In this document: piece after piece, positions 53,601-63,930 of the stretch | How the letters are laid out: every line of letters begins with the position of its first letter | Numbering within the stretch: position 1 is the first letter of the stretch | Assembly (NCBI GenBank): GCA_016785225.1 | Contig: JAFBJZ010000943.1 | Coordinates: 558,001-622,000 of the forward strand | Direction of reading: 5' to 3' | DNA from: Psettodes erumei | Lineage: Eukaryota > Chordata > Actinopteri > Pleuronectiformes > Psettodidae | Length of the DNA stretch: 64,000 nucleotides | Notes under the pieces: model-generated | Told to the model about the DNA's origin: nothing | The model's database searches: none | The model's input: only the letters and a program-made list of their open reading frames with translations | Made by a program: the position numbers and the translations under genes

Positions 53601-55912
53601 TAGAATCAAACTAAGATAAAGTCTTTCAGGTGATTTCATTGCTAAGAGTAGTTCTTAATTAGCCTAAATGTTTTTTTAATTACATGCACAGAGTGGAGAT
53701 TTACCACAAACTTTAAAACTAAATCCTGATGGGTAACAGTTCAACACAAAATCTCAGAGAAGAGAAAAACAAACAACATATCAACAACTCAACATAATTG
53801 ACAGCTGCATCCATTTGCTCGGTCCAAGCACCCCACCCCTCCCTCCCTTCTCCTGCTTTTCCACTCTGTTCTTCCAACACCATTTCCTCTTTTAATTATC
53901 CCCCAGCAAAAAGATGGAGCACATCAGACGCATCGCGGTAAATCCTGGCCCTGGCACAGGCTCATAGTGGCTCCTACGTCTGGCAATCCCGATAGAGCCT
54001 GTGTGCTGGCAGTGACAAGAGAGGGAGGAATGCCTGGAGATTTTCAGACAGAAAGAATGGAGAGGATGATCTCTCAGCAAAAGAGAGGTCCTCATTCTAC
54101 TCCCGGCGTGGGAGGCTTTTTGGCGAGCGCTTTCCGATCATACCACATTTTCAGGACCAGATTAGCCCGTCCTCAGGAGCAAAATTCACATAGACCCCTT
54201 GTTTACACCTCAGTACCATAGTGTTTTTGTAATGACTGTTCAGTAAAAGAGCACATTGGAGGCACCGCAAGCACGGCTGCTCTCCTATCTCTTCCTACAA
54301 CATTTTTGGGGTGAGACTTATTGTATACTGCAGGGTCAGAGAGACTGCGGTTTGGATTAAGGGAATATGATTTGTTTTGACTTAAAAGAAGTCTCCTCTG
54401 ACCTGAAATGTGTTTTAATGAATGAATTGCATAGTCACATTCTAATTAGGTATCAGCTACACGAATAGGTTTTTCTTTTGGAAGCCAGATAGACGAAAAA
54501 GGTTGCAAGTTAAGCAGTGCTGGGGTTGCTATCTGTCAAAGTTTCTCGCATCTCCGTGGGGTGCACATCAGTCACAAAGGTCCCCAGCTGACAGTCATTC
54601 TGCAGGCTAATAGTGTCGTCATCTCCCACGCGATTGCACAGATTGCACAATGAGATCCTCGGACACAATGGAGCGGCAAATCTAGCCCCCCCACTCTGTT
54701 CTCTTCTCCTTTCCTTTTCTTCCATCATTCTGAGATGAAGAGTGGAATGCTCCACAGCGGGTAGCTTTCTTCTCCTCCAGGGGGAACTGAGAAAGCAGGC
54801 AACGGCCTCTGTGATGTTACTTTCCCTTCAGGGTGGGGAGGAGATGTCTTGTAGCACAGCTAAAGATGATCATTTGAGAGCCTGTGAAACAAGGTTCCCC
54901 TCTGGAAGCTACAGACGCACCGAGAGAGCCAAGGTTCCGACTAATGAGTTAGGGTTAGCTGATGTTCTTCAGTGATGAAAATGAGAACAATGACAATGAT
55001 GGTAGTGCCAATCAGATCGTTTTTTTCTTTCTTGGTTTAGAGATTGTATTGCACCTCTGTTTCATGGTTCTCTGAATACAAAAGGTCAGAGGTCAGATTG
55101 GGCTGGTAGAGTCACGCTCAAAAAGACACCTCAGCAAGCTACTGTATCACACTCACACAGAGTTTGAAAAAGTGCACCACGATATGGTTTTCCAGTCATT
55201 CTCCTGCCCTCTTGCATCAAGACTTAGTAAAAGGATTCCATATTTATTTTAGGCATGATGAAAGAAATCATTAATCTATGCATGAACATATGAGAAATAT
55301 CTAAACATTTGTTTCTTATATGTTCAGATAAAACTCTTTCCTCCTGGAGTTTGCTCCACAAAACTCACAAAACAAAACAACATCCCATCAGATAATCCAC
55401 CACAATTACGATGCACAGTGTGATGAAAGAATATCAATGATCTACTTATGTCATAGGAAAAGAGTGCAGCTTCAAACATGAAACCTATTGAAGCCTATGA
55501 GAGTTTCAAGTCGATGAGTGATCAAAGGAGCAAAAGCTTATCAACGCTGTTCCTTAACACTGAAACAGTGTCATATGGCTCTAGATGTGCTGCCACAATA
55601 GCAGTGTTTTTGGCCAGGAACCTAATGGCTGTTGTGCTTCTGAAAACATTTGCCTTTTACACAGTTGAAGCTGCAAAAACCACACAAAGTGGAGAGCGGG
55701 CATGAGCTCTTTATCCTGATGAAAGGCTAGAGGTGACCTTTCTGGTATCAGCTGGGCTTTGGGAACACAATGCATGGCAGCAACTCTTTCTGGCCTTTTC
55801 CCCTTCAGCTCTGGGCTATGCTTACAAGCCAAAGACTCAAGTCCAAACATCTATCATTTTATACAAAGACTCAAACACACACATGCCCCAAACCCCTCCT
55901 TTTATATCACAC

Positions 55913-55953
55913 CAACACACACACACACACACACACACACACATTCACACACA
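55913..55953. repeat. (AC)n microsatellite
   Basis: An AC run of about 15 units followed by imperfect units. Confidence 0.95.
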
Positions 55954-56513
55954 TGCACAGAGCATTCTGTCTGTACATCTGCAAACAAACCAGTCCCGTC
56001 TGGCATCATAGTACAACTGCAGGCTATGGAAGCAGAAAGAGCCAACAGATCACTGTAGATTACATCAACACAAACGCTTGACTCAGTCCACAGTATCAGC
56101 ACCATGTTCCTCTAACAGGAATTGAACAACAATTACAGCTTGACCTGTACCACTTAGGAAACGCACCAGTCCAAACTCACTTGAACTGGGACTGAATGAA
56201 AAGTAATTATGTCACCGTTTTCCACCCAAGCAAGACATAACATGAAAATCACGATTTGTTTAAGTACTACTTTAGAGCGTGCCACCCAAAATGACCTAAC
56301 CCACTGTACACTTTCATGGCTTTGTTGTTGGGGGGCCACATACCTAAAGGGCCTTTGTGTGATATTTCAAAAGGCTGCATCACAAGGTCATGGCGGAACA
56401 AGGGTCACGCAAACACAGAAAAGCACTTGTATAGTGTTCATTTTTGGGAGGTGGGTGGGGGGGGTCAATTCTATAGGTAAACTCTAGCAGACAGGAGATA
56501 AGTTAGCCATGCA

Positions 56514-56640
56514 CTGTCAGACAAAGGGAACAGTAGTTGGTATCTGAAAAGGTAAAGAGTAGTAGTCCCTGACGTGTCAGAGGCCTCATCGTCAGTGGGA
56601 GAGTATAAAAGGACCTGTAAGTGTGTCTAGGGCAATAGTG
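56514..56640 (+). promoter_or_regulatory. Promoter of first gamma-crystallin gene
   Basis: TATAAAA is at 56604-56610, 56 nt before the start codon, so the 5'UTR should be only about 30 nt, as is typical of gamma-crystallins. Upstream are a Sox-type ACAAAG at 56521-56526 and CTGACGTGTCAG at 56569-56580, two Maf-like half sites facing each other. Sox and large Maf factors are the known lens activators of this family. Binding here is inferred. Confidence 0.75.
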
Positions 56641-56665
56641 CGCAAACATCCACAGCCCTGCAACC

Positions 56666-58206
56666 ATGGGAAAGGTATGAGCTTGCATGCAACAGCTTTG
56701 TGAAGGAGGAATATAGTTTGATTTTGGGAATGAGTGTCAAATATTTTAACAGCAGAGAGGAAAGAGGGGTATCTAAAGTATTAGTTACATTTGCTCCCAA
56801 AAAACAGGATACACTATCGCTTGAGGGGGATAAAATGCAGCTATAGGTGTGTGAGGGGGAAGCATGTCAACAATTAGGGTTAGGGTACATATCACAGACT
56901 CATCGTGTATGTATGGCAGCAACAATTTCTGGCTCCTGAATTTGAAAAGGCAGACAGTGTGTACAGATTGGACAAGCATACAATGGGTTGATCTTTGAAT
57001 AAAGGTCAGCTGAAACAGTAGTTTCAACTGCCTTTTTTTCACCTATCAAATGCTGAAAATGAGACCAGAAAGGGAAGTGCACATGCAGGACTCATAATAA
57101 AGTAGTTAGGCTTGTTTTAGGGAGAGCAGTGTCCCCTGCAGTCCATTCATGTGTATCACAACCAGTCAATGTACATACAGTACATAACACTGACTTGAGT
57201 GATACATGCCTCTCTCTCTCGTTCAAGATAATCTTCTACGAAGGCCGCAACTTCCAGGGACGCCACTGGGAGTGCAGCAGTGACTGCATGGACACCTTCA
57301 GGCACTTCAACTGCTGCAATTCCATCCGTGTCAGCGGTGGTCACTGGGTGGCCTATGAGAAGCCTTACTACATGGGTTACCAGTACATCCTTGGTCCTGG
57401 CGAGTACCCCGACTACCACTGCTGGATGGGCTTCAACAACTGCGTCCGCTCCTGCCAGATGTTCCCCCCCGTAAGTCAATCAAACAGACAGAGAGGACTG
57501 GTAGTCCCCCACCCCATCCCAACTAACCACTCACCTTGCACATCAAATGCTGCTTTAAAAATGGATGTCAGTCACTGGCCTTTTGATATCATTTACAGGT
57601 ATTCAGGCAGGTCATAGCATAAAAGTCTCTGTTGCAAGGCCCACAAGGAGCCCAGTCAACCTTTAAAAGGAATATGACACACACACCCCATAAGATTTGG
57701 TGCCTTCATTCTAATTCTGTTAGTCACATTGAGTCTTTCTGGCAGTTTAGGGGGAGTGAATGTAATTATGTCATGCTCATTTTCATCCACAGTTGCTTAG
57801 TTAAAGAAACCAAGCACCACAAGTACTCACATGAATTCAAAGTTAAAGGATCAGTTGAGGACAGTGCTCTCAAGGGTTTCATGACTACCAAAGTAGGATA
57901 ATAATCATGTTCTGATTTGTGCCCATCCAGTATAGAGGATCATACAGGATGAGGATCTACAACAGACCTGACATGATGGGACACACAATGGAGTTCATGG
58001 ATGACTGCCCTAACGTGTATGAGCGCTTCCGCTACCGTGACATTTACTCCTGCAACATCATGGAGGGTTTCTGGATCTTCTATGAGCACCCCAACTACAG
58101 GGGACGCCAGTTTTTCCTTCGCCCTGGAGAGTACAGGGCCTGTGGTGACTGGGGCTGCCACAACCCTATGGTGGGCTCATTCAGGAGGATGAGGACTCTC
58201 ATGTAA
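56666..58206 (+). CDS. Gamma-crystallin, teleost gamma-S/M-like (copy 1)
   Basis: This is a lens structural protein of the beta/gamma-crystallin family, 175 residues in three exons: 56666-56674 (MGK), 57228-57470 and 57931-58206 with stop TAA. Introns are 553 and 460 nt with GT-AG ends and phase 0 throughout. One-codon-cluster first exon plus one exon per two-Greek-key domain is the classic gamma-crystallin layout. The N-terminal domain begins IIFYEGRNFQGRHWEC and the C-terminal domain begins with YRMRIYNRPDMMG. Greek-key signatures (FYE..NFQG, YEKPYYMGYQY, YEHPNYRGRQFF) are clear. It has 14 Met and 11 Cys, an NCCNS pair, five Trp and the unusual C-terminus RRMRTLM. The high Met points to a fish gamma class, but S-type versus M-type cannot be settled by eye. 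It lies head-to-tail with copy 2. Confidence 0.93.
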
Positions 58207-58235
58207 ACTCCCCCCTATGCGCAACTCATATGAAC

Positions 58236-58241
58236 ATTAAA
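58236..58241 (+). terminator. Candidate poly(A) signal, crystallin copy 1
   Basis: ATTAAA lies 30 nt after the stop codon. A canonical AATAAA follows at 58446-58451, so the 3'UTR is either very short (usual for crystallins) or about 260 nt. Confidence 0.45.
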
Positions 58242-58525
58242 CTATTTAAAGCCACAATATCCTTTGTGAGATTATTTCAACAACTCCAAAGTAATATGAA
58301 CATTTGTCCGAAGTACACTCAATCACGAAGCAGTAGATTTGCTCCTTGTTTAGAATCAACACATAAAAGCCTACTGCTGCTTGATGATCCGTGTTACCTC
58401 AAATACCTATCAAAACAAATCAGTCTGCATTCTGGCATTCATGGCAATAAAGGCAAATGTTGCAACTCTTATTGTAGCCTGTGACAAAAGTGCAGTTGTA
58501 CAGTAGTTTCCATAGACAGACAGAG

Positions 58526-58683
58526 CTTTGACAAAGACAAAGCAGCTGCTGCAGTTCACCAGTCCTATAGTGTTCTGCAGTCTGTACAGCATACTGTGCT
58601 GACATGACAAAGCTTTGTTCAGTGTTTGCAAAGCCCTGATCCAAGCAGGGTCTATAAAGAGGTCTGGTACAGCCCGGCATCTG
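58526..58683 (+). promoter_or_regulatory. Promoter of second gamma-crystallin gene
   Basis: TATAAAG is at 58653-58659, 58 nt before the ATG. Upstream lie a Maf half site TGCTGAC (58597-58603), the perfect palindrome ACAAAGCTTTGT (58607-58618, two back-to-back Sox cores), and further upstream CTTTGACAAAGACAAAG (58526-58542, three Sox-type cores). This is dense with motifs of the factors known to drive gamma-crystallins in lens fibre cells. Confidence 0.78.
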
Positions 58684-58710
58684 GCCTGGTCTGAACTTAA
58701 CACGGTTACA

Positions 58711-59979
58711 ATGGGCAAGGTAAGCGTGCAATTTAAAATCTATACATAGTAATGCAACTGAAATATTCAGTGTTATATCTTGATCAATACTGACCTGATA
58801 AATGCTGCAAAGTAAAAATAATATCTTTTTGTCTCATAAAATGCTAAAGATCTTCTCTAAATGATTAACTTTTGTGGTTAGAAATTTATTCAGCAGTAGC
58901 TCTTTTAAGTACATATAAAGGGATGCAATAAAATGCTAGGAATTGCAGAGAATGGTGGTAACAATTTGAATGAATGAAATTAAACACACTAAATAAAAAA
59001 TGGCAGTTAACAAGTCATAAGATGTAGTATATGTTGGTTTGCTCTTTGTATAGCCCTGCAGTAACAATGTCTAACTGTCTATCATATGCAGATTATCTTC
59101 TACGAAGACAGAAACTTCCAGGGTCGTCACTATGAGTGTAGTAGTGACTGTCCCGAGATGCAAAACTACTTCAGCCGCTGCAACTCGATAAGAGTGGAGA
59201 GCGGCTGTTGGGTGGCCTATGAGAAGCCCAATTATGCTGGCTACCAGTACATGCTGCACAAGGGCGAGTACCCCGACTACCAGCGCTGGGCGGGCTTCAA
59301 TGACTGCATCCGCTCCTGCCGTATGGTGCCACCTGTGAGTTTTAATTGATGCCCTACCCTGTATGCAGTAATGTTCCCACTACAGGTTTTCTGTACAAGT
59401 GCCAGTTTAGGATAATTCAGTTCAAGCCTGGTCCTACTGTTTTCACCAGTCACTGCCAATACCTGTAGCTATTTTTAAAACATCTCTTTTGGCTTAATCT
59501 ATAAATGCAGCAAAAATAAAAAATAAAAAATTAGGAGAGCAATAAAATCTAGACTGGGTCATTGGTTCAGGACAAGATTAGTGACAAGTTTAGTGTTCAT
59601 TAATTACTGTCAAATTACCATGATGAGTGTGCTAATACTATAAAGTTGGACAAGTATTTATCTCCAGCGGCAGTGTCATTATATTCTCCCATTTCTCCCC
59701 TAGTATAATGGGAACTACAGGATGAAGATCTTTGAGCGGTCTGATTTTGGGGGCCAGAATCTGGAGCTAATGGAAGACTGCCCAGATCTTCACGAGCGTT
59801 TCCACACCCGTGACATCTCCTCCGTTAATGTCATGGAGGGCTACTGGATGCTGCACGAACACCCTAATTACAGGGGACGCCAGTACTTCCTTCGTCCTGG
59901 AGAGTACAGGAGGCACAGCGAGTGGGGAAGCACCAGCCCTACCATTGGCTCCCTGAGACGTGTCACTGAGATCAACTGA
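58711..59979 (+). CDS. Gamma-crystallin, teleost gamma-S/M-like (copy 2)
   Basis: This is the second lens gamma-crystallin, 175 residues in exons 58711-58719 (MGK), 59092-59334 and 59704-59979 with stop TGA. Introns are 372 and 369 nt, GT-AG, phase 0. Exon lengths equal those of copy 1, which shows tandem duplication. The N-terminal domain begins IIFYEDRNFQGRHYEC, followed by RCNSIRVESGCWVAYEKPNY and GEYPDYQRWAGFNDCIRSC. The C-terminal domain has YRMKIFERSDFGGQN, EHPNYRGRQYFLRPGEYRR and ends RRVTEIN. It has 8 Met, 7 Cys and the four usual Trp, one per Greek-key motif, so it looks more conventional than copy 1. N-terminal MGK with no longer extension favours a fish gamma-M/S-like class. The exact orthologue is unresolved. 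Confidence 0.94.
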
Positions 59980-60311
59980 TTCCCTTTTTTTTCTCTGATT
60001 GAGGCCCACTGTTGAGCTTTCAACCCTCTTGTTCCCTAAATACCAACAGTGTTGGCATGAGCATTGGCGTGTGGTCACAACACTGTGGTGTCCAAACCTA
60101 AAATTATAACTTTTCATGATGGGGGTTTTGATGCGTCTGATGTTAGGTTCTGGTATTGTTGGCTTGCTCTGCATTGTTGGGTAAAGTTCTTCCCCAATTC
60201 AGTGCTACAGCAATGCTCACAGTAAATAGTGATGATCTTTTTTGCTTTGGTCGTGCCATAGCAAAATGGTTTGCCTCGCTGGTCCCCAACCTCCTGTCCT
60301 ACTGGAATCAC

Positions 60312-60317
60312 AATAAA
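60312..60317 (+). terminator. Probable poly(A) signal, crystallin copy 2
   Basis: AATAAA is 333 nt after the stop codon, followed about 25 nt later by a T/G-rich stretch (gagcctttgttaattttc). Confidence 0.5.
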
Positions 60318-60329
60318 TGAAAACTTGAT

Positions 60330-62970
60330 GAAAGTGCTAAAGTGAGCCTTTGTTAATTTTCTATTGACTGCTACAGCTGTCACTATCAAAAGATCAGGGG
60401 GATAGGGCTTGTCATAAATCTGAGGGATAATTTTCTTTTTAGTACAGTGACTGAACTTTAGTTTCATCGGGCCACAGATGTAGATGTAGATGTAACCACT
60501 GAGGTCCTAGTAAGACGAAGAGTTTCTATACTTTGCCGTGATATTGTCATTCCACATACACAAAGAAAAATTATCAAGGAAACAGAAGCTTTTTCTTTGA
60601 AGTTCAATATTAAAGAACAAAAAAAGGGTATCTGAGGATGGGCATGTAGGAGTCTTTATGAGATCACATGGTACACAGTAAGCGCTTTGGGTCTATGAAA
60701 GATGCCCATATTAGATCCACATCACAGGGCCAGCGCCAACTCAAAGAGTTGGAGTCAAAGTGGCCTGGTATTAGCCCCGAGCATCAAGCTCTCTCAGAAC
60801 AAAAAACAAAACCCAGTCCACATCCCTGCTCATGCATTTTTTATCAGCCCAAGATACTCAAGCCTTTCAGAAATTAATATCAATTATTGAAATTGTTAAT
60901 TAGACACTGCGTAATTGGTGGAGATACACATGAATAAATAACTTTGACCATTAATTATTGATTTAAAAAAATTTGAGGCCCAGCAGGGAGCGCATTGGAG
61001 AATCTCTTAAGATCAAGAACAACAAGAAGTATGAGTTTTGGCTATGAGTAATGTTCAATTAAAGGATTGTCAGCTTTACTGTTGAAGTCCAGTGATGTGC
61101 CCTCCTCATCCTCTTCTTATATCTCTATGGACAACAATACCCAGCAGCCAACACACCATCAATGGGTGCAACATGGGATCTGATCAGCTAGGGTCTGGGG
61201 CGAATGCCAGATAAGAGATGAGAGGAAACATGAGGGCTTTGGCCATAACTGTAAGTTAATTTATGGTCAAGTGCTTAAAGAACATGCGTTCAAAGTATTT
61301 TACATGCAATGTGAACTTCATATCATCATACACCATCATTTTTTTCAGTTAGTGAGTGGGTTTCAAACATTGAGCACAGACACCTAAGGTACGATAATCC
61401 TGGGACTTCATATGATCTGATATACAGGGCTAACTTATTGCTAAGATATGACCATTGCAACGCTAAATCAGTATTGCATTTAAAATGGAGGCATTTGGGT
61501 CAGGACAATGTCCCTTTCACAGAAACCACTTAACTGTGCACTGTTACCTCTTAAATCGAAAACTGGTTTTAATACAGCAATACAAGAACTACATTACTGG
61601 TGCCGAATCAAACCACTTTTATGCATGTGATACTGTAAGATACAATTCTATAATATAATAACAGTCTGCATCAAAAATGCAGTACCCAGTGTCCCTGGAT
61701 TGTTCCCTCTACCTCAAGTCATTTAGATTTTTTTTCTGATTGGTTCTCACATGAAAAAGGACAAAATAGTGAGATTCAAGTTTTGTCTCCCTCTTCATCT
61801 CTGAACCCTTTGGACTTGGTGATGGGAAACTGATTGAAGGGTAAGTAGTGCATTTTGGAGAATGAATTCTTTAGATGATAGAAGAGCTAAAGGAAGAGAA
61901 AGAAACTCAGAACATAAGCCTGTGATTCCATTATTAGTCTCAGTTCTCCTTCTCCCTCTTTTCATTTCTGATGGCTGGATAATTAAACCTCTATAGTATT
62001 GTCTTCCATCTTCCTTGCCCCACTTCCAGCAATGTGAATTCCCCTATGGGCATCTTTAAAAAGGCCCTTTTTAGACATCTGTTTTTCAGATCAGTGTGAC
62101 TTTTTTCCCACTAATTTGTGTTCTTTGTGAAAGTAGAAAGACTGATGCCCGAATAGAGATGAACATGCATTAGAAAATTCTCAACATTTGCACCGCAATA
62201 ATCAAAGAAAGTAAGAAAAACACCCAAATATTCTTTTTCAACATTTTTTTTTAATCCTACAATACCGCTATTAAACAACGCAAACCAATCCTTAAGTGTG
62301 CATTGCACGACATCAGATGGGAGTTCAGAGGCTGGAGTGTTACAGAGCTTAATTTAAAAGCAGTCGTGTTCTCCCTGCAGCTTCAAGGAGGCAGCTTGTC
62401 AATTACTGTTCCTGCTCTGACAGAGGCTTTGGGCGCCACATGGAACAAACAGGAAAACAGCAAAGCATGGAAAAATGAGCAGAACTTGTAACAATGATCA
62501 AATAAATAAAACTGTAAATAAAAAGGATGCACTCAATGTGAAGTGCATTTTAACTTTGTACTGCGTGCTATACAGCTTAACTGGTACATTTTGTTATACT
62601 TCTGTATCAAATATGATACTTTTAATCTTAATCCTGTAACTAAATTTTAAATACAGGAAACCTTAATGTGAAACATGCCAGAAATGGAGACAGTTGAAAT
62701 TTCCACTGTCAAATGCAACCTACTCTCAGCTGATCAAAATACCAGTACATTTAGAAATATACACAAATTAACCCTGGAATTACAGCAAGAAAATAAAAAT
62801 GCTTAAATATTAAAGAATTAAGATGAACAAAGAAAGCTATAAGTATCAAGCTTGTGGGCAATGAGTTCCTGCAGTCAGCTAAAATTTAAAAAAATGTGTA
62901 CGATCATAGCAGGAACTGGATATTTTGAAAGGACAGCCTCGGCTGTATAATATTAAATGAAAAAAATATG
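60330..62970. other. Intergenic region between crystallins and aldh18a1
   Basis: About 2.6 kb between two converging transcription units. There are no exons, repeats or RNA genes that I can support. A block at 62,300-62,470 is less AT-rich and could be conserved, but shows no definite motif. Confidence 0.6.
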
Positions 62971-62974
62971 CCCA

Positions 62975-63733
62975 TCCTCATTATAGTGTGTTTTATTGAC
63001 TACTCACTAACTGTTGCTGACCCTGCGGAACAGGGGGCATTGCTGTTCCAGCATTGAGCCGGCAGCGGAGGTAGTCACAGAGCCAGATCGACGTGTGTAT
63101 AAAAGGGAAAGCCGGCATTGTCCTGTAGTGTTACTCAACACGCCACCTGCATGCTATCTATTATACTAGTTTTGTTTGCTTCAGTGTAAACAAGCAAAGT
63201 CGGCATAATGAGGGGTGTCTTACCGGCAATGTAGGGGAATCTCTGTTCAAAAGAGACTTGTGAATTAATGAAAATTATGTCCTGAGATTGCATTCGTTAA
63301 AAAAATTCAAGCGCTCCAGTTTCCACGGATCTAAGTCATCTGATTAAGTCATCTTAGTTAACTCCCTTCTTGATCACAGTTTCCCCAATTAATGTATTAT
63401 TGTGGAGGCGTTATGCGTTGTGCTCGCCGCATAATACCTCCTACAAGAGCCTATGAGGGCAGCTTCCCTAACTGCTAAACTGCATTATAAAATATTTAGA
63501 GCTGAGGTAGAATTTTTTTAAATCGTAATTGCTATACAGAGCAGGGACACTTTCCTGGTTATGCCAATAAATGGACCACTGGTGCGTCGTGTATCTCTCT
63601 CTGCACTGCAGAGGTTTAAAACTGTGACATCAGCCATTATCTGTTGCAGATAAAGGCTGGGGAGCTGCAGTCGGGCAAAGCAAACTACTCTGACCAACGT
63701 TAAGGCCAAGAGAGTACTGCCAAAGTCGCCCGC
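62975..63733 (-). other. aldh18a1: Probable aldh18a1 3'UTR
   Basis: This lies downstream of the aldh18a1 stop on the minus strand. The first good minus-strand poly(A) signal (AATAAA, plus-strand TTTATT at 62992-62997) gives a 3'UTR of about 0.75 kb. The end is inferred from the signal. A plus-strand TATA-containing promoter-like segment lies inside it at 63,015-63,140. Confidence 0.5.
63015..63140 (+). promoter_or_regulatory. Orphan crystallin-like promoter segment
   Basis: TATAAAAG (63098-63105) has a Maf half site TGCTGAC 83 nt upstream (63015-63021). The sequence after the TATA box, AGCCGGCATTGTCCTG and then ACTCAACACG, aligns well with the start-site region of crystallin copy 2 (AGCCCGGCATCTGGCCTG and ACTTAACACG). 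No MGK exon or later crystallin exon follows before aldh18a1. It may be the remnant of a third crystallin copy, a non-coding transcript promoter, or chance. Confidence 0.35.
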
Positions 63734-63930
63734 CTAGTTGCTGTTTCTCTGTCCAGCTAAAGGCTGCCCAACGGGCAAGTTTTCATGAAGGTACTTCATG
63801 GTGCCGTGCTCAGAGAAGTCAGCTGCTGTATGCCCATCACCTCTCAGGACCCACTTGGTGGTGAGCAGCCCCTCCAGGCCCACAGGGCCCCGGGCATGGA
63901 TACGTGCTGTGCTGATACCAACCTCGGCCC
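63734..63930 (-). CDS. aldh18a1: ALDH18A1 (P5C synthase), last coding exon
   Basis: On the minus strand an acceptor (tctttag) at 63931-63937 is followed by an exon reading GAEVGISTARIHARGPVGLE, then GLLTTKWVLRG, FSEHGTMKYLHENLP and ending QRNSN before TAG at 63736-63734. This is the extreme C-terminus of delta-1-pyrroline-5-carboxylate synthase. That mitochondrial two-domain enzyme (glutamate 5-kinase plus gamma-glutamyl-phosphate reductase) makes P5C for proline and ornithine synthesis. The residues belong to the reductase domain. Only this exon is in the window; 63931-64000 is intron. Between LHENLP and QRNSN there is a longer linker (VGQPLAG) than I recall for mammals. It converges on the crystallin pair. 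Confidence 0.93.

Larger units (their letters stand above)
45001..56500. other. Gene desert, last part before the crystallins
   Basis: No supported gene. The stretch has (TG)n/(AC)n arrays at 50,381-50,471, 50,634-50,679 and 55,913-55,953, a repeat-like fragment at about 48,200-48,345, a DR1 motif at 55083, and a very AT-rich segment at about 51,000-52,300. Confidence 0.6.

Noticed and set aside
56873..56888. Two TTAGGG units (telomere-like)
   Set aside because: Only about two units inside the crystallin intron. Too short to be an interstitial telomere array.
57156..57479. 107-codon minus-strand frame over crystallin copy 1 exon 2
   Set aside because: It is a shadow of the real exon. The plus strand has intact splice sites and the family signature.
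63566..63571. Plus-strand AATAAA inside the aldh18a1 3'UTR
   Set aside because: It is on the wrong strand for aldh18a1, and no plus-strand gene ends there.
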